In this document: piece after piece, positions 1 to 11,007 of the stretch
Layout: each line of letters begins with the position of its first letter
Position numbering within the stretch: position 1 is the stretch's first letter
From: Flavobacterium sp. JAD_PAG50586_2
Lineage (GTDB): Bacteria > Bacteroidota > Bacteroidia > Flavobacteriales > Flavobacteriaceae
DNA length: 64,000 nucleotides
Assembly (NCBI GenBank): GCA_023213215.1
Contig: CP096136.1
Span: 372,001 to 436,000 of the forward strand
Direction of reading: 5' to 3'
Made by a program: the position numbers and the translations under genes
The notes under the pieces: generated by a model
Told to the model about the DNA's origin: nothing
Databases searched by the model: none
What the model saw: the letters and a program-made list of their open reading frames with translations, nothing else

Positions 1-179
1 TTAAAAGCGTAACCGTAATTAGCAGCAATGCAGAATTTGCAGATGCTATGGCAACACCAATAGCCGTTATGGGAATAAAAGCCGGACTTTATTTGGTAGA
101 CCAGATTCCGGATTTATATTGTATAATCATAGATGATAATAATAAGATTTACACTTCTAAAAATATTAACCTAAAATGA
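1..179 (+). CDS. apbE: FAD:protein FMN transferase, C-terminal fragment (ApbE family)
   Basis: Reading from base 3 gives 58 residues to a TGA at 177-179, with the stretch NAEFADAMATPIAVMGIKAG, which matches the end of ApbE proteins, where an aspartate/alanine-rich segment ADAMAT sits near the metal site. ApbE enzymes attach FMN to periplasmic or membrane flavoproteins. The stop overlaps the next ATG (ATGA), so this gene is co-transcribed with the DUF4266 and DUF3570 genes that follow. The N-terminus lies outside the window. The family call rests on this short tail plus the conserved neighbours. Confidence 0.75.
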   Translation, partial: KSVTVISSNAEFADAMATPIAVMGIKAGLYLVDQIPDLYCIIIDDNNKIYTSKNINLK

Positions 180-400
180 AAAAACCAACAATCAAATCAT
201 TGTTTATCATAGCCGGATTGACTGTCATGATTTCTTCCTGCGAATCGGTAAAGGAATACCAAAAAACAAAAATCAATGATGCCGAAATGGTACTTTCCAA
301 TCGTAAAATTGAAAAGACACAATTAAGTTTTCAATCCTACCGTGAGGGAGCTTCCGGTGCTAATTCGGGAAAAAGTGGCGGTGGCTGCGGATGCAACTAA
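176..400 (+). CDS. DUF4266-type small lipoprotein
   Basis: 74 residues. The N-terminus has a lipoprotein signal (lipobox around ISSC, Cys22) and the C-terminus ends in a glycine/cysteine tail GGGCGCN. That compact layout is typical of DUF4266 proteins, which occur between ApbE and DUF3570 genes in Bacteroidota and Proteobacteria. The start overlaps the apbE stop by four bases and the next gene begins 20 bases downstream, so this is an operon. The paired cysteines in the tail could bind metal or form a thioether or disulfide; the biochemical role is not known. The context suggests a periplasmic flavin-linked redox module. Confidence 0.75.
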   Translation: MKKPTIKSLFIIAGLTVMISSCESVKEYQKTKINDAEMVLSNRKIEKTQLSFQSYREGASGANSGKSGGGCGCN

Positions 401-419
401 TTATACACCCTAATCAAAC

Positions 420-1604
420 ATGAAAAGAATATTCATTACCGGATTTGCATTACTTAGTATATTCCGATTAAGCGCACAGGAAAAACCAGCAGATTCAACA
501 GCCTACAAAAGCAACAAACTAAAAATTGAAGAAGTAAATTTAGTTTCGAGCTATTACAAGCAGAATGGCGATAATTCGGCGGTAACCGGCGGTATAGGTA
601 CAGAAAAGCTTACTGATGTTTCCAACACTATTGATGTCAAGCTTATAAAGTATGGCAAATCGGGGAAAAAACATACCTGGGACGTTGAAGTTGGGCTTGA
701 TTACTACTCCTCAGCTTCTTCAGACATGGTCGACCTTCAGGCTAATTCCTCTGCTTCATCTGCAGATATCCGTGTTTATCCTTCTATAAGCTATAGTGTA
801 GAAAATGAAGCAAAAGGAAGTACATTTGGTGCTGGAGTATCTTCCTCAACAGAATTTGATTACCAGTCATTTGGTGGAAATATCAGCTATTCCAAAAAGA
901 CCAAGGATCGCAACGGAGAATTTACCGCAAGATTTCAGGCTTTTCTCGATCAGGTCAAATTGATTACACCCACTGAACTAAGGGCTCCTGGCGACGACAG
1001 TTATGGTACAGCTTCCCGTAACACTTTTGCAGGATCTTTAAGTTATGCTCAGATTGTAAACCAAAATTTCCAGCTGATGTTTATGGCCGATGTAATAACG
1101 CAAAAAGGCTATTTGGAGCTTCCTTTCCATAGAGTATATTTCGATGACAGCTCTGTTCACATAGAGAATCTTCCCGATACCCGATTGAAGATTCCTTTGG
1201 CAGTAAGAGCCAGTTATTTCCTCGGCGATAATTTTATCATAAGAGGTTATTATCGATTTTATACCGATGATTGGGGTTTGAACTCACACACTGCAGATAT
1301 AGAAGTACCTGTAAAGCTATCCACCGTATTTTCTTTAAGTCCGTTTTACCGATACTACACTCAAACTGCTATTAAGTACTTTAAGGGTTTTGAAGAACAT
1401 ACGGCAGCCGAAGAATTCTATACAAGCAATTATGACTTGTCCAGATTTAACAGTAGTTTCTTTGGCATGGGAATGAAATATACGCCACTTAAAGGAGTAT
1501 TTGGGCTGAAACATTTTCACACACTCGAACTACGATATGGTCATTATACAAGGACCACCAATATGGTTTCCAATATTATAAGTATCAATATTAAATACAA
1601 ATAA
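420..1604 (+). CDS. DUF3570 outer-membrane-like beta-rich protein
   Basis: 394 residues with a signal peptide (residues 1-20, ending LSAQ) and a body of alternating hydrophobic/polar strands with aromatic ends, as in outer membrane beta-barrels. Length and position after ApbE and DUF4266 match DUF3570 proteins. It is last in the operon; a strong hairpin terminator lies directly downstream. Function is unknown. The conserved trio suggests a barrel that works with the small Cys-rich lipoprotein and a flavinylated partner, which is inference only. Confidence 0.75.
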   Translation: MKRIFITGFALLSIFRLSAQEKPADSTAYKSNKLKIEEVNLVSSYYKQNGDNSAVTGGIGTEKLTDVSNTIDVKLIKYGKSGKKHTWDVEVGLDYYSSASSDMVDLQANSSASSADIRVYPSISYSVENEAKGSTFGAGVSSSTEFDYQSFGGNISYSKKTKDRNGEFTARFQAFLDQVKLITPTELRAPGDDSYGTASRNTFAGSLSYAQIVNQNFQLMFMADVITQKGYLELPFHRVYFDDSSVHIENLPDTRLKIPLAVRASYFLGDNFIIRGYYRFYTDDWGLNSHTADIEVPVKLSTVFSLSPFYRYYTQTAIKYFKGFEEHTAAEEFYTSNYDLSRFNSSFFGMGMKYTPLKGVFGLKHFHTLELRYGHYTRTTNMVSNIISINIKYK

Positions 1605-1607
1605 TTA

Positions 1608-1642
1608 AAACTAAAAAAGCTACTTAAACAGTAGCTTTTTTT
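1608..1642. terminator. bidirectional hairpin terminator
   Basis: An inverted repeat, AAAAAGCTACTT / AGTAGCTTTTTT with a short AAAC-like loop, lies between the DUF3570 gene (plus) and the DUF3788 gene (minus). The A-run and T-run on the two flanks let it serve both convergent genes. Confidence 0.85.
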
Positions 1643-2057
1643 AGTTCATGATTTTAAATTGGATAAGCTTTTTGATATCTTCCAAATTGGATGCGTCCCT
1701 TACTTCAATCCGTATTCCTCTTCCTTCAGCATAGGCTTTCGCTGCCATAAGATCTGTTTTTATAGTTTCAGAAATACTGCTGTCAAGTATTTGCCCTACG
1801 GCCTTTTGTCCAAACACCAAAGCAGCTTTAAAATATTTATCTCTTGGCAGCAGATAAAGAATCACTCTTTTTTTGTCTTTAATCCTGTAACTCCATCCAA
1901 ATTTTTCCCCAGAGAAATTCCAATCTGAAATCGCTTCGGGATAATTGTTTTTAGTAAAAGCTTCCAACTGGTTCCATATAATAAACGGCTCTCCTAAGGC
2001 ATTCTTTAAATCATTAGTTGTAGGTTGTTGGTCTTTATTGGAAAATACACTTTTCAT
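1641..2057 (-). CDS. DUF3788 family protein
   Basis: About 138 residues from the internal ATG at 2057 (MKSVFSNKDQ), which I prefer to the ATG six codons upstream because it follows an A-rich, purine-rich stretch. The conserved body includes WNFSGEKFGWSYRIKDKKRV and LLPRDKYFKAALVFG, the pattern of the DUF3788 family: small cytosolic proteins of unknown function resembling YdhG/YjbR-like folds. It has no signal peptide and no obvious partner gene. Its stop lies in the shared terminator with the upstream convergent operon. Confidence 0.7.
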   Translation of the reverse strand: MKSVFSNKDQQPTTNDLKNALGEPFIIWNQLEAFTKNNYPEAISDWNFSGEKFGWSYRIKDKKRVILYLLPRDKYFKAALVFGQKAVGQILDSSISETIKTDLMAAKAYAEGRGIRIEVRDASNLEDIKKLIQFKIMN

Positions 2058-2192
2058 TTTCTTTATTTTTTGCAATACAAAAGTATGAAAATAACATACC
2101 TGAATTGACTACAATCATATTTCAATGTGATATCTGTCACACGCTATTTAGTTCATTTAAAGGAATTTTGAGCACAATCAAATTTTCTCATC

Positions 2193-2807
2193 ATGAAAAA
2201 ATTATATTATCTATCGTTTGCCCTATTGTTCACAATATTTTTCTCCTGTAACTCCACAAAAATCACAAGTAGTTGGCGTGATCCTGAAAAACACCTTCAT
2301 AAGGGCGATTGGAAAAAAGTCCTGGTAGTGGCATTATTGCGAAATGAAACCAATCGCCATCACATTGAAGATGAAATGGTAAAATACCTTAACGGAAAAG
2401 GAGTTACATCCTATAATTATTTAGGTGAAAAATTCAACAGAAATGATGAGGCAGCCTTAAGGACTAAAATCAAGGAAGATGGATTTGATGCTGCCATTAC
2501 GATGCGGCTGATAGATGTAGAAAAGGAGAAAGTGTATACACCCGAACAACGTTACGCGTATCCGGTATATTATAGCGATTTCAGTAGGTATTACAATAGG
2601 AATTTGGTATATTATACAACCCCTGGATACTATGCCGTGACTAAGAAATTCATTATTGAAACCGTAATTTATTCAATCCCTGATGACAAAATAATATGGT
2701 CGGGAATAACTGAGACATATAATCCGGAGGGCGTGGAAAAACTAACTAATGAAATAGCCAATGCCATCCATAAAAAAATGCTGGATGAAGGGTTTGTTGA
2801 GAAATAA
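2193..2807 (+). CDS. lipoprotein of unknown function
   Basis: 204 residues with a lipoprotein signal peptide (lipobox FFSC, Cys19). The mature part begins with SSWRDP, then strand-helix segments (KVLVVALLRNETNRHHIEDEM), a tyrosine-rich stretch at residues 115-145 (YAYPVYYSDFSRYYNRN) and a C-terminal helix. The start of the mature part and the fold order recall DUF4136-type lipoproteins, where SxW near the N-terminus and a C-terminal IxxxL helix are typical, but I cannot confirm the family. It is followed after 27 bases by a second lipoprotein gene, so the two are probably co-transcribed. Confidence 0.6.
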   Translation: MKKLYYLSFALLFTIFFSCNSTKITSSWRDPEKHLHKGDWKKVLVVALLRNETNRHHIEDEMVKYLNGKGVTSYNYLGEKFNRNDEAALRTKIKEDGFDAAITMRLIDVEKEKVYTPEQRYAYPVYYSDFSRYYNRNLVYYTTPGYYAVTKKFIIETVIYSIPDDKIIWSGITETYNPEGVEKLTNEIANAIHKKMLDEGFVEK

Positions 2808-2834
2808 ATAAAAATAATATTTAAAACGGATACT

Positions 2835-3314
2835 ATGAAACCAATAACCAAAAACAGTTCATTTATATTTATCTTCTTTATGTTGGCAATTACCTGTGCC
2901 AAAGAAAAAGAGGAAAGCACACCCGATACAAATCAGGAAACTTATGAAGAGGCTAAAGCCGCGAATAAAGCAGCAGCCGAATGGAAGAAATTTAATAAAA
3001 CAGCAGAAAGTCTATTAGCCATAACAGCTACTAATTTGAAATCATTATCGGCTGTAAGGGAGAAAACCCTAATTGTTGACGAACAGCAATCCTTATTTTT
3101 AATCTATACACAAAGTAAAAATCAATACAATGAACTGAAAAGCCGTTTATTAAATAAAAATAGTACCTTTAAGAAAGATATCATTAATTATAAGCCCGAA
3201 ACCGAAACTAAGTATCGTGTATTTACAACTCAGTTTCTCCGTGAAATCGTGGATCTAAACAACAATCTCGAGGATTTAGTAGAGGAAATAAAGACTGGGC
3301 CAATGCATCAATAA
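2835..3314 (+). CDS. predicted lipoprotein, helical
   Basis: 159 residues. The hydrophobic N-terminus SFIFIFFMLAITCAKEKEE carries a lipobox-like LAITC, and the rest is charged and strongly alpha-helical (long Lys/Glu/Asn-rich helices, possible coiled coil). It lies between another lipoprotein gene and a P-type ATPase gene in the same direction with short gaps, so a shared transcript is likely. I do not recognise a family. Confidence 0.55.
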   Translation: MKPITKNSSFIFIFFMLAITCAKEKEESTPDTNQETYEEAKAANKAAAEWKKFNKTAESLLAITATNLKSLSAVREKTLIVDEQQSLFLIYTQSKNQYNELKSRLLNKNSTFKKDIINYKPETETKYRVFTTQFLREIVDLNNNLEDLVEEIKTGPMHQ

Positions 3315-3367
3315 CTCGAGGCGATTTTCTAGGAACACCTAAGCGTTATAATAACAAAACACCTTAA

Positions 3368-5861
3368 ATGCCCATAACCAACTTTAATATACAAGGATTA
3401 TCAATAGATCAGGTACAACACGCACGCGAAATTTATGGAGCAAACAAACTCACTTATAAAAAAGAGAATACACTTTTAGTTACTATTAAGCGTTTGCTGA
3501 CCGAGCCTATGATGATTTTGTTGTTAGGTGCGGCTATGATATATTTTTTTAGTGGAAAAATAGGAGACGGCATTTTTATGGGTGCTGCGATTATTTTCCA
3601 GGCATTTATTTCACTTTACCAATATACCAGAAGTAAAAATGCATTAGAAAAACTTAAGGATTTTGCCCAACCCAATTGCAAAGTCATCCGGCAGGGAGAG
3701 ATTACCTCAATTAAAAGTGAAGAGATAGTAATTGGCGACAGTCTCTTAGTAGAAGAAGGAGCACTAATTGCCGCCGATGGACAAATAGTTTATACAAACG
3801 ATTTTTCAGTAAACGAATCGATTCTGACAGGTGAGTCTTTATCCGTTCTAAAAGAGGTTTCTTCTGAAAACAATACTATTTCCAGCGGAACTATGGTATC
3901 AAGCGGAATGGCAATCGCAACTGTTACTGCCATCGGAAACCAAACCAAACTAGGAAAAATAGGTGTCAGTCTGGAAAGTGTTCAGGAAGAAAAAACACCT
4001 CTGGAAGTACAGATTGCCAATTTTGTAAAAAAATGGCTTTCACCGGAGCCTTAGTGTTCCTTATCGTATGGTCATTCAACTATTGGAATTCCAAAGATAT
4101 TTTAAGCAGCTTATTGAAATCGCTTACATTAGCTATGAGTATATTGCCTGAAGAAATACCAGTAGCCTTTACTACTTTCATGGCTTTAGGTGCCTGGCGA
4201 CTGATGAAGTTGGGTATTTTGGTAAAACAGATGAAAACGGTTGAAACCTTAGGAAGTGCTACTGTAATATGTACCGATAAAACCGGAACCCTTACCGAAA
4301 ACAAGATGGATTTAGCCCGGCTTTATACCCTAACCTCCAATAAAATTGTTGATCCTAAAGATAATCTAAATCCTGAAGAAAAGGAATTGGTATTATGGAG
4401 TAGCCTCGCCAGCGAACCCAATCCATTTGACCCTATGGAAATGGCTTTGCATGCTACTTATAAAAAACTATTTCCAAATGCTAATCCAAAGGAGTTCAGA
4501 TTAGTCCATGATTTCCCTTTAGAAGGCAATCCTCCTATGATGACCCATATCTATGAAGATAATAATGGTAAACGATTTATTGCAGCCAAAGGAGCTCCGG
4601 AAGCGTTAATTGAAGTATCAAAATTGACTTCACTGGAAAAAGAACACTTGAACGATACCCTAAAAACTTTATCTTCTAATGGATATCGACTCCTGGGTGT
4701 GGGGTCTTCGTCTTATTCCGGTGTGTCATTACCAAAAAAACAACAGGAGCTGTCATTCACGTTTAAAGGCATTATTGCTTTTTATGACCCTCCAAAAAAG
4801 GATATTCAAAATGTTATAGAATCCTTTTATTCAGCGGGTATATCAGTAAAAATCATCACTGGTGACAGTACAGCAACTACCAGTGCAATAGCTAAGCAAA
4901 TTGGTATCCGGGATAATGAGAAAAACATTACTGGTGAAGCCTTAATGAAAATGGACAATGAATCCTTGAAAACCTGTGTGATGGAAACCACTTTATTTAC
5001 ACGGATGTTTCCGGAAGCCAAATTAAAGATAATCAACGCACTCAAAGAAAACCAACAAGTCGTAGCCATGACAGGTGACGGCGTTAATGATGGACCTGCA
5101 CTAAAAGCCGCTCATATTGGTATTGCTATGGGAAAGAAAGGTAGTGAAATTGCTAAACAGGCTGCATCACTGATTTTATTGGAAGATGACCTTTCTAAAA
5201 TGGTAGATGCCATTGCTATGGGGCGTAAAATATATACCAATTTAAAGAAAGCCATACAGTATATTATTTCGATTCATATCCCAATTATCCTAACGGTTTT
5301 TATTCCATTAGCGCTAGGCTGGAAATTCCCCAATATTTTTTCACCCATTCATATTATATTCCTCGAAATCATTATGGGTCCAACTTGTTCAATAATATAT
5401 GAAAATGAACCCATGGAAAAAAACACTATGCAACTGGCTCCACGCAAACTATCAACCACCTTCTTTAACTGGAGCGAACTTTCTATAAGCATTGTGCAGG
5501 GCTTGACAATCACTGCAGGCACATTGTCTGTATATTTATATGCAATCGAAAGTCGGTTGGATGAGGCAACTACAAGGACAATGGTCTTTACGGTTTTAAT
5601 TTCTGCTAATATCTTTTTAACCTTAATTAACCGATCATTCTATTATTCTATTTGGACCACGCTAAAATATAAAAACGTTCTGGTTCCTACATCATCTTAA
5701 TTACAGTTGCAATAATGGCACTGTTGCTTTTCTTTCCTCCGTTTACACGCTTTTTTGAGTTTAAGCTACTATCCACGGCACAGATCTCATTATCGGCTGG
5801 AGTTGGTTTTATAACCGTTATTTGGTTTGAAATTTTTAAATGGATTAAAAGGAATCGCTGA
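3368..5861 (+). CDS. P-type cation-transporting ATPase (frameshifted twice in this sequence)
   Basis: Three consecutive reading frames make one ~830-residue P2-type ATPase. Frame one (3368-4054) holds the cation-ATPase N-terminal domain, the first membrane segments and the actuator motif TGES (residues 154-157). Frame two (from about 4033) holds the PEEIPV membrane motif, the phosphorylation site DKTGTLT, the nucleotide-binding domain and TGDGVNDGPALK. The last part (about 5683-5861) reads ITVAIMALLLFFPPFTRFF and ends at TGA 5859-5861. The first break is in an A7 run at 4027-4033 that should be A8. The second needs one extra base near 5680. The enzyme would couple ATP hydrolysis to cation export, most like Ca2+/Mn2+-type pumps. 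Sequencing error is more likely than decay, since all motifs are intact. Confidence 0.85.
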
Positions 5862-5922
5862 TCCATTCCAATAGCGGATGGGCATTGATAATAAGAAATC
5901 TTAAGTCTAAGGAAAATACCCT

Positions 5923-6165
5923 TTATAGGAATACAAGATTAAAACCCAACTCTGAAACGACCAATTTATGCGTACTACAAAATAGTACGTATTTATTAAT
6001 CATGGCCTGGGTTTCTTCTAGTGATGGAAAAGCAGCTTCGTAAAGACCTTCATTTACTGCAAAAAAGACCACCGGATTTTCAATCTTATCGCCCCGATAG
6101 TAGTACTCAAGTACTAATGGCGTACTAAAGCTTTTTGCATAGTCATATACTGCAGCTAAAATCAT
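5923..6165 (-). CDS. conserved 80-residue hypothetical protein (paralogue of the one at 21205)
   Basis: 80 residues, no signal peptide. It is clearly homologous over its whole length to the protein at 21205-21447: both share YYRG(D/E)KI, EETQ, MI(N/D)KYV, THKLVVSE and end GFNLVF. The conserved charged pattern suggests a small soluble domain, perhaps binding a partner. Both copies lie just downstream of, and on the same strand as, a very large T9SS surface protein gene. I do not recognise the family. Confidence 0.6.
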   Translation of the reverse strand: MILAAVYDYAKSFSTPLVLEYYYRGDKIENPVVFFAVNEGLYEAAFPSLEETQAMINKYVLFCSTHKLVVSELGFNLVFL

Positions 6166-6333
6166 GACAAAGGTTATCGTAGTTTGGGACTACAAAGATA
6201 CAGAAAAGAATCTGGAAATGCCTGTTTTTCAGCGGTGCACGACTGTTAAATAAAACGTCATTTCATCGAAAATATTAAAAGAAATAAAGATTACTTATGG
6301 AAGGCTGATGATTCATAGTAAAACTAATTTTCA

Positions 6334-6370
6334 TAAAAGACCGATTAGTTTCCCAATCGGCCTTCTTCAC
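6334..6370 (-). terminator. hairpin terminator of the 6390-10735 surface-protein gene
   Basis: AAGACCGATT / AATCGGCCTT form a stem around a short loop at about 6337-6366, with an A-run on the plus-strand left side that becomes a U-run for the minus-strand transcript. Confidence 0.75.
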
Positions 6371-6389
6371 TATGAAACTTAATTAACTT

Positions 6390-9300
6390 TTACTCTTTAA
6401 TCACACGAAGCGATTTTGCATTGTTTTCCTGAGTCACCACTACATTGTATATTCCTGAAGGATAGCTGTTACCCATTTCCATCTGGGATATTTGCTCCGA
6501 ACTGCTTTCCTGCTGCTCAATCAATCTTCCTAACATATCGTAAACTTTAACTTGGATATCTGATGAGCTATTAGTAATTACCTTTAATTTAAACGTACCT
6601 GAATACGGATTTGGATAGGCAGCAACGCTACGTAAAAATGCGGATGCTGGGTTAGCTAAATCGCAGTCAACTGTTGCAACCACTGGTACTCGTGCTGAAG
6701 AACATACCTCAGTAACATCCCAATTGTAGAAATAATTATAGTAAGATTCGTCTATAAAACCACCCGAAATCCCTCCAAGTATCGATACAGCACCAGTTGT
6801 TATTGGATAAGGATTTGGCCATAAATAACTAGTGGCTAAAGCATTATCATAAGAAGCTCCGTCCGTAATCTCAAGCGAATAACCGTCTCCTGCGGCAAGT
6901 TGGTAATTAAGTACTACTGTTTGAGCAGTATTTGTTGGCGACCAACCCGAGAATGTATCAGGCGTAAAAGTCACTGCTGTTGTTCCGGGAACGGCTACTC
7001 CATTTTGGAAAACCGTTACCGTAATTGGCGCAGCTCCACTTCCTCCCGGATTTTGTTGCGGATATACCTGTACCGAATTTAAAATAATAGCATTCGATAA
7101 ATTAAATGCCAGGCCTTTAAAACTTCCACTTCCACTTCCATCCTGCGTATAAACCATACCTGCAACTCCATTGGTTGTAGATTCTGTGCCCGCATAAAAT
7201 GTGGTAGTTTCAGTAAGGATTGGTGTAGTAAACGAAGTCCCTGTTCCCAAAACATTCCCACCGGTTTGTGCATCATACCATTTAACAGTATCTGCCGAAG
7301 CAGCCGATAAAGTTGCCGTGTTAGCTGTGTCTAAACAGATTGTTGCCGGAGTTGTAGCAGTGATAGTATTATTTAAAGCAATCAATACCGGTGTTGATGC
7401 CACTGTTGTTGAACTAAAGGAACAAGTTACATTACAACGATAGTACGTGTTTTCTAACGGAGTTGCATTGTAGGTTTTTGCATCAGCAGTTGCAATGTCT
7501 GTGTAGCCCGAACCGGTTGCTGAGCTTTGCCATTGATAGCTTATGCCTTCTCCAACAATAATATTCTGCAAACTTAAGGTTACCGATTTCCCTCCACAAA
7601 TAAGGGTTTCGCTGGCTAATGTATTTCCCGGAGCAACAACAGAACATTCAGCCTGCCTTGCCGTAGAAAAGAAACCCTTTAAAGCAGGCCAAGGCAATGG
7701 AGCTGTCATTGAAGTCAGTGTATTTGGTGTTCCTGCCTCAAAGGTTGCTGTTATTCCAAAATCATTGTCATAAACTCCGGCTGCAGAAGCTGCCTGAACA
7801 ATGATGTAATTTTCATCTACAGTGGCGTCTCCCACTCTAATATTGAAATCTGAAGCATCACCAGCAATCTTAGAAACTTCCCATCTGTTCTGGCTTAAGT
7901 GGGCAATATTGGCTGATGGTGTTCCGGTATTTGTTTCAAATGCTTCTACTTTTAATTTGGCTCCAGGTGTTTCAAAACCTCCTGATGGTGTAGTAATAGC
8001 TACCCAAATTGGCGCATAAGTTGATTTTCCTACCGGGAAAAAGAACGCGGAGTCAAAACCTGTTCCGTTGTTTAAGTTCGCAGCATTCTGGCCTCCGGAG
8101 ATATCTTTTGAAACCGGACCATCAATATAACAGTCAGGCCCAAAATTTCCGTTAATGCTTCCCGTGTATGCCATTGCCGGAGTTCCAACGGTAAGGACAC
8201 TGGATGCGGATGTATGGATAATTCCGGCAACCATATTAAGTCCGTTAGCAACATTAAATGGCACAGCGAAGGTAACTCCGGCCGGACTCGTATTGTTAAC
8301 TCTTAACTGGCTTACTGAAGCCGTATTAAATGGGTTATTCAGGATTACATCTACCTGCGCATTGAATGATCCTGTTCCTGAAATCGTCTGCGGATTGGAT
8401 GTAGCCACAAAATCTCCATCTATATAATTCCCTAAGTAAGTTGAATTGTATAGATTTAATTGGCCGTTGTTAACCACGTTTCCTCCATAATACGTATCAA
8501 CACCAGCACCAATGACTTTTCCCTGCATGATGGTAAAATCGTTTTGTACATTCATTATATTAAGGAAGTTCGGATTACTACCGTCAAGGTTAACAAACCT
8601 GTTGGTGGAATCAAGTGCATTAACAGTAAGATTATTCAAAGACAAGGCACCATCGGCAGCCTTAAAGATACAATTGAATCCGTTAGCAGTAACTGCACTT
8701 TTCTCTGTAGATATTCCATCCCCAATCTGTAAAGTATGCCCCGCTGCAGCAGCATAATTATTGGCTGACTCATAAATAAATGCCGAAACCGCAGTACCAA
8801 CCGTATAAAAAGATAAATTTAACGGCAATGTTAAGCCAGTAGCCGGTAAGCTTGGATTTGTATTAATCGAAACACCAGGGTTTATAGCGGCTATCGTTGT
8901 CCCGGCAGGAACACCGGCACCAACCACAATCTGGCCAATAGCCAAATCATCAGTCGAATCCATCATGATATCAGTAGGAAACCAGCAAAAGAATCCGGTA
9001 CAAGGCACAATGGTCGTAGCGGTATGGGTAGTTGCCAAAGTTGCCGTAACCACCGGTGGATCAACAATAGTTATTTTACCTCCCGAAAGGTTTAGGGCGC
9101 TTTCTCCTATTTTAAATAGGGTCTGGTCGATACTCGTTGCAGCATCGCCATTATGGTTTCCATCCACAATAATATCCCCGCCTGTTTGAGCAAACGTACT
9201 TCCATCAGCATGCACCACATTTCCGTTAACAATAAGAGAACCGCCATTGATGGTATAGGTTCCCTTGTTAAAAAATGTTGCATTATTATTGGTGCAACCC

Positions 9301-10735
9301 ACAGTTAGGCCCGAAGAATCACTTACTAAAGTAGCCCCCGGATTAATATTTACTCCAGCCGCAGAACAAGTTGAGTTAACCGTTATAGTATGACCGGAAA
9401 GTATCGTTACAGTATCTGTGCAGGATGGAACCGAATTACTGCTCCATGTAGAAGCGTCATTCCAGTTACCCGTCTGAGTTGAAGTTACAGGTGTATCAAG
9501 CACTGCGTTATATCCGACAAGGAAAGCATTGGCCAAATCAGTATCGGAAAGCCCAATCCGTTGCGCAAAAGGTGTAGTAGTTCCCGACTGATGGTTCCCA
9601 ACTGTTGTTTCATCCGTCTTAATTATCCTCGAATTTCCGTTCTTGATTAAATAGGCTCCTTCTATTGAAAAAGCTATGGAATGGTTTCCTAACGGAAAAG
9701 AATAAGTAGCATCTTTTTCGATAACCCACGCACCTTCATAAACATCGGTCACTGTATAAGCCCCATCTGCTATAGAGAAACCCGGGGAAACGGATGAAGC
9801 ATCATAATAACTTATCGAAAGTTCTCCCGAAACGGCAGAGTTAGTCGTATCATTTGGCCTTGAAATAAATGCCGCCCTGCTTTTGCCATCAGCACTTATA
9901 AAAGGATATAAAGCATTCGCGCTGTTGTAATCAGAACCTGGAGTTATCGCAGCAAAATTATCATATGCACCATACCATTTCCCAATGGTTCCGCTCAAAA
10001 ACCCGCTTCCTGCAGCACAGCTTATAGTGGCACTTCCATAATTTCCGATGGCCATTTTGTTTGTGCCCAAATCTACACGGGCATTTGTAAATGTCAAAAC
10101 ACTTCTTATCCTGGTATTATTGAATCCCCATACAATATTCGGGGTTGACGTACTCGAATTATCCACAATAAACTGATTAATCACTCCTCCTCTGTTAGTA
10201 TTGTCTGTACTGAAAATGGTTCCGCCAAAAGTACCCAAACCACTAACCGTTTGTACCGTCGTTCCATTCAGTTTCAAAACACCCTCAGGAAGATAACTTG
10301 CTCCATCAGATAAATCAATCCTACCATTGTTGATAATGTTACCCGCAACAGTAAGCTGGATTCCTTTATCGTAACCAAACGAACCCGCATCATAATAATA
10401 AATCCCTTTAAATAATCCACCCAAATTAACCGTCAGGTTACCCGTAACCGTAAACTCGACAGCATCAGCAGTACTTTCCAACGAACCACTAATGGTAACA
10501 TTATGAGCAGTCAGTATATCGTCAAGGACAACTATATTTCCAGTGCTGATCACAACATGGTCAATAGAAGTTGGCGCTGTTGCAGTTCCCCAGGTCGCTG
10601 GGTCGGTGTAGTCGCCCGATTGTACCGAAGTAAACGTAGCCTGCGAATGCATGGCAGTGATACTAAAAAAAGTATCGTTGCAAATGAAATCCTCTTCAGG
10701 TTTCCAATAGGTTTTAAAATGTAATTTAATGACAT
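6390..10735 (-). CDS. large secreted surface protein with T9SS type A sorting domain
   Basis: About 1448 residues when the signal peptide is restored. The ATG at 10733-10735 starts MSLNYILKPIGNLKRISF..., and a T7 run (T8 expected, on the coding strand near 10668) throws the frame; correcting it gives ILFFSITAMHSQATFTS, a normal cleavage region. The mature protein begins with a G8-like module (DYTDPATWGTATAPTSIDHVV), repeats such a module near residue 395 (GNWNDASTWSSNSVPS), then has Ig-like strands, a region with a cysteine pair (TLICGGKSVTLS) and a C-terminal T9SS type A domain (YPNPYSGTFKLKV ... GIYNVVVTQENNAKSLRVIKE). It is probably exported by type IX secretion and attached to the cell surface or released. 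Confidence 0.85.
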
Positions 10736-11007
10736 AGTTTATAATTGGTTTGATTAATATTTTCCGAATTTAATTACTTAACTCCTATATATATAACCCA
10801 ACACTTTCAAAATGGCGGAATTTAAAAAGCTAAAATCGAAGTTTCGCCGATAAAATACCTTACTTGGAATGTCACCAAAGACCTCTATTTATTAATACTC
10901 CGAATAAGCCATCTTCTTAAACAGGTATTTTCAAAAAGGATGAATTTCGATATTTAAACAATTGCCGTTCTTCTTTAAGAAATATAGATTTGTTGAAAAA
11001 TCACCAT
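10736..11007. other. divergent intergenic region between the surface protein and lysA
   Basis: About 270 AT-rich bases that must hold both promoters. I see no repeat, RNA gene or clear operator. No confident TAnnTTTG -7 element could be placed for either gene. Confidence 0.4.
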
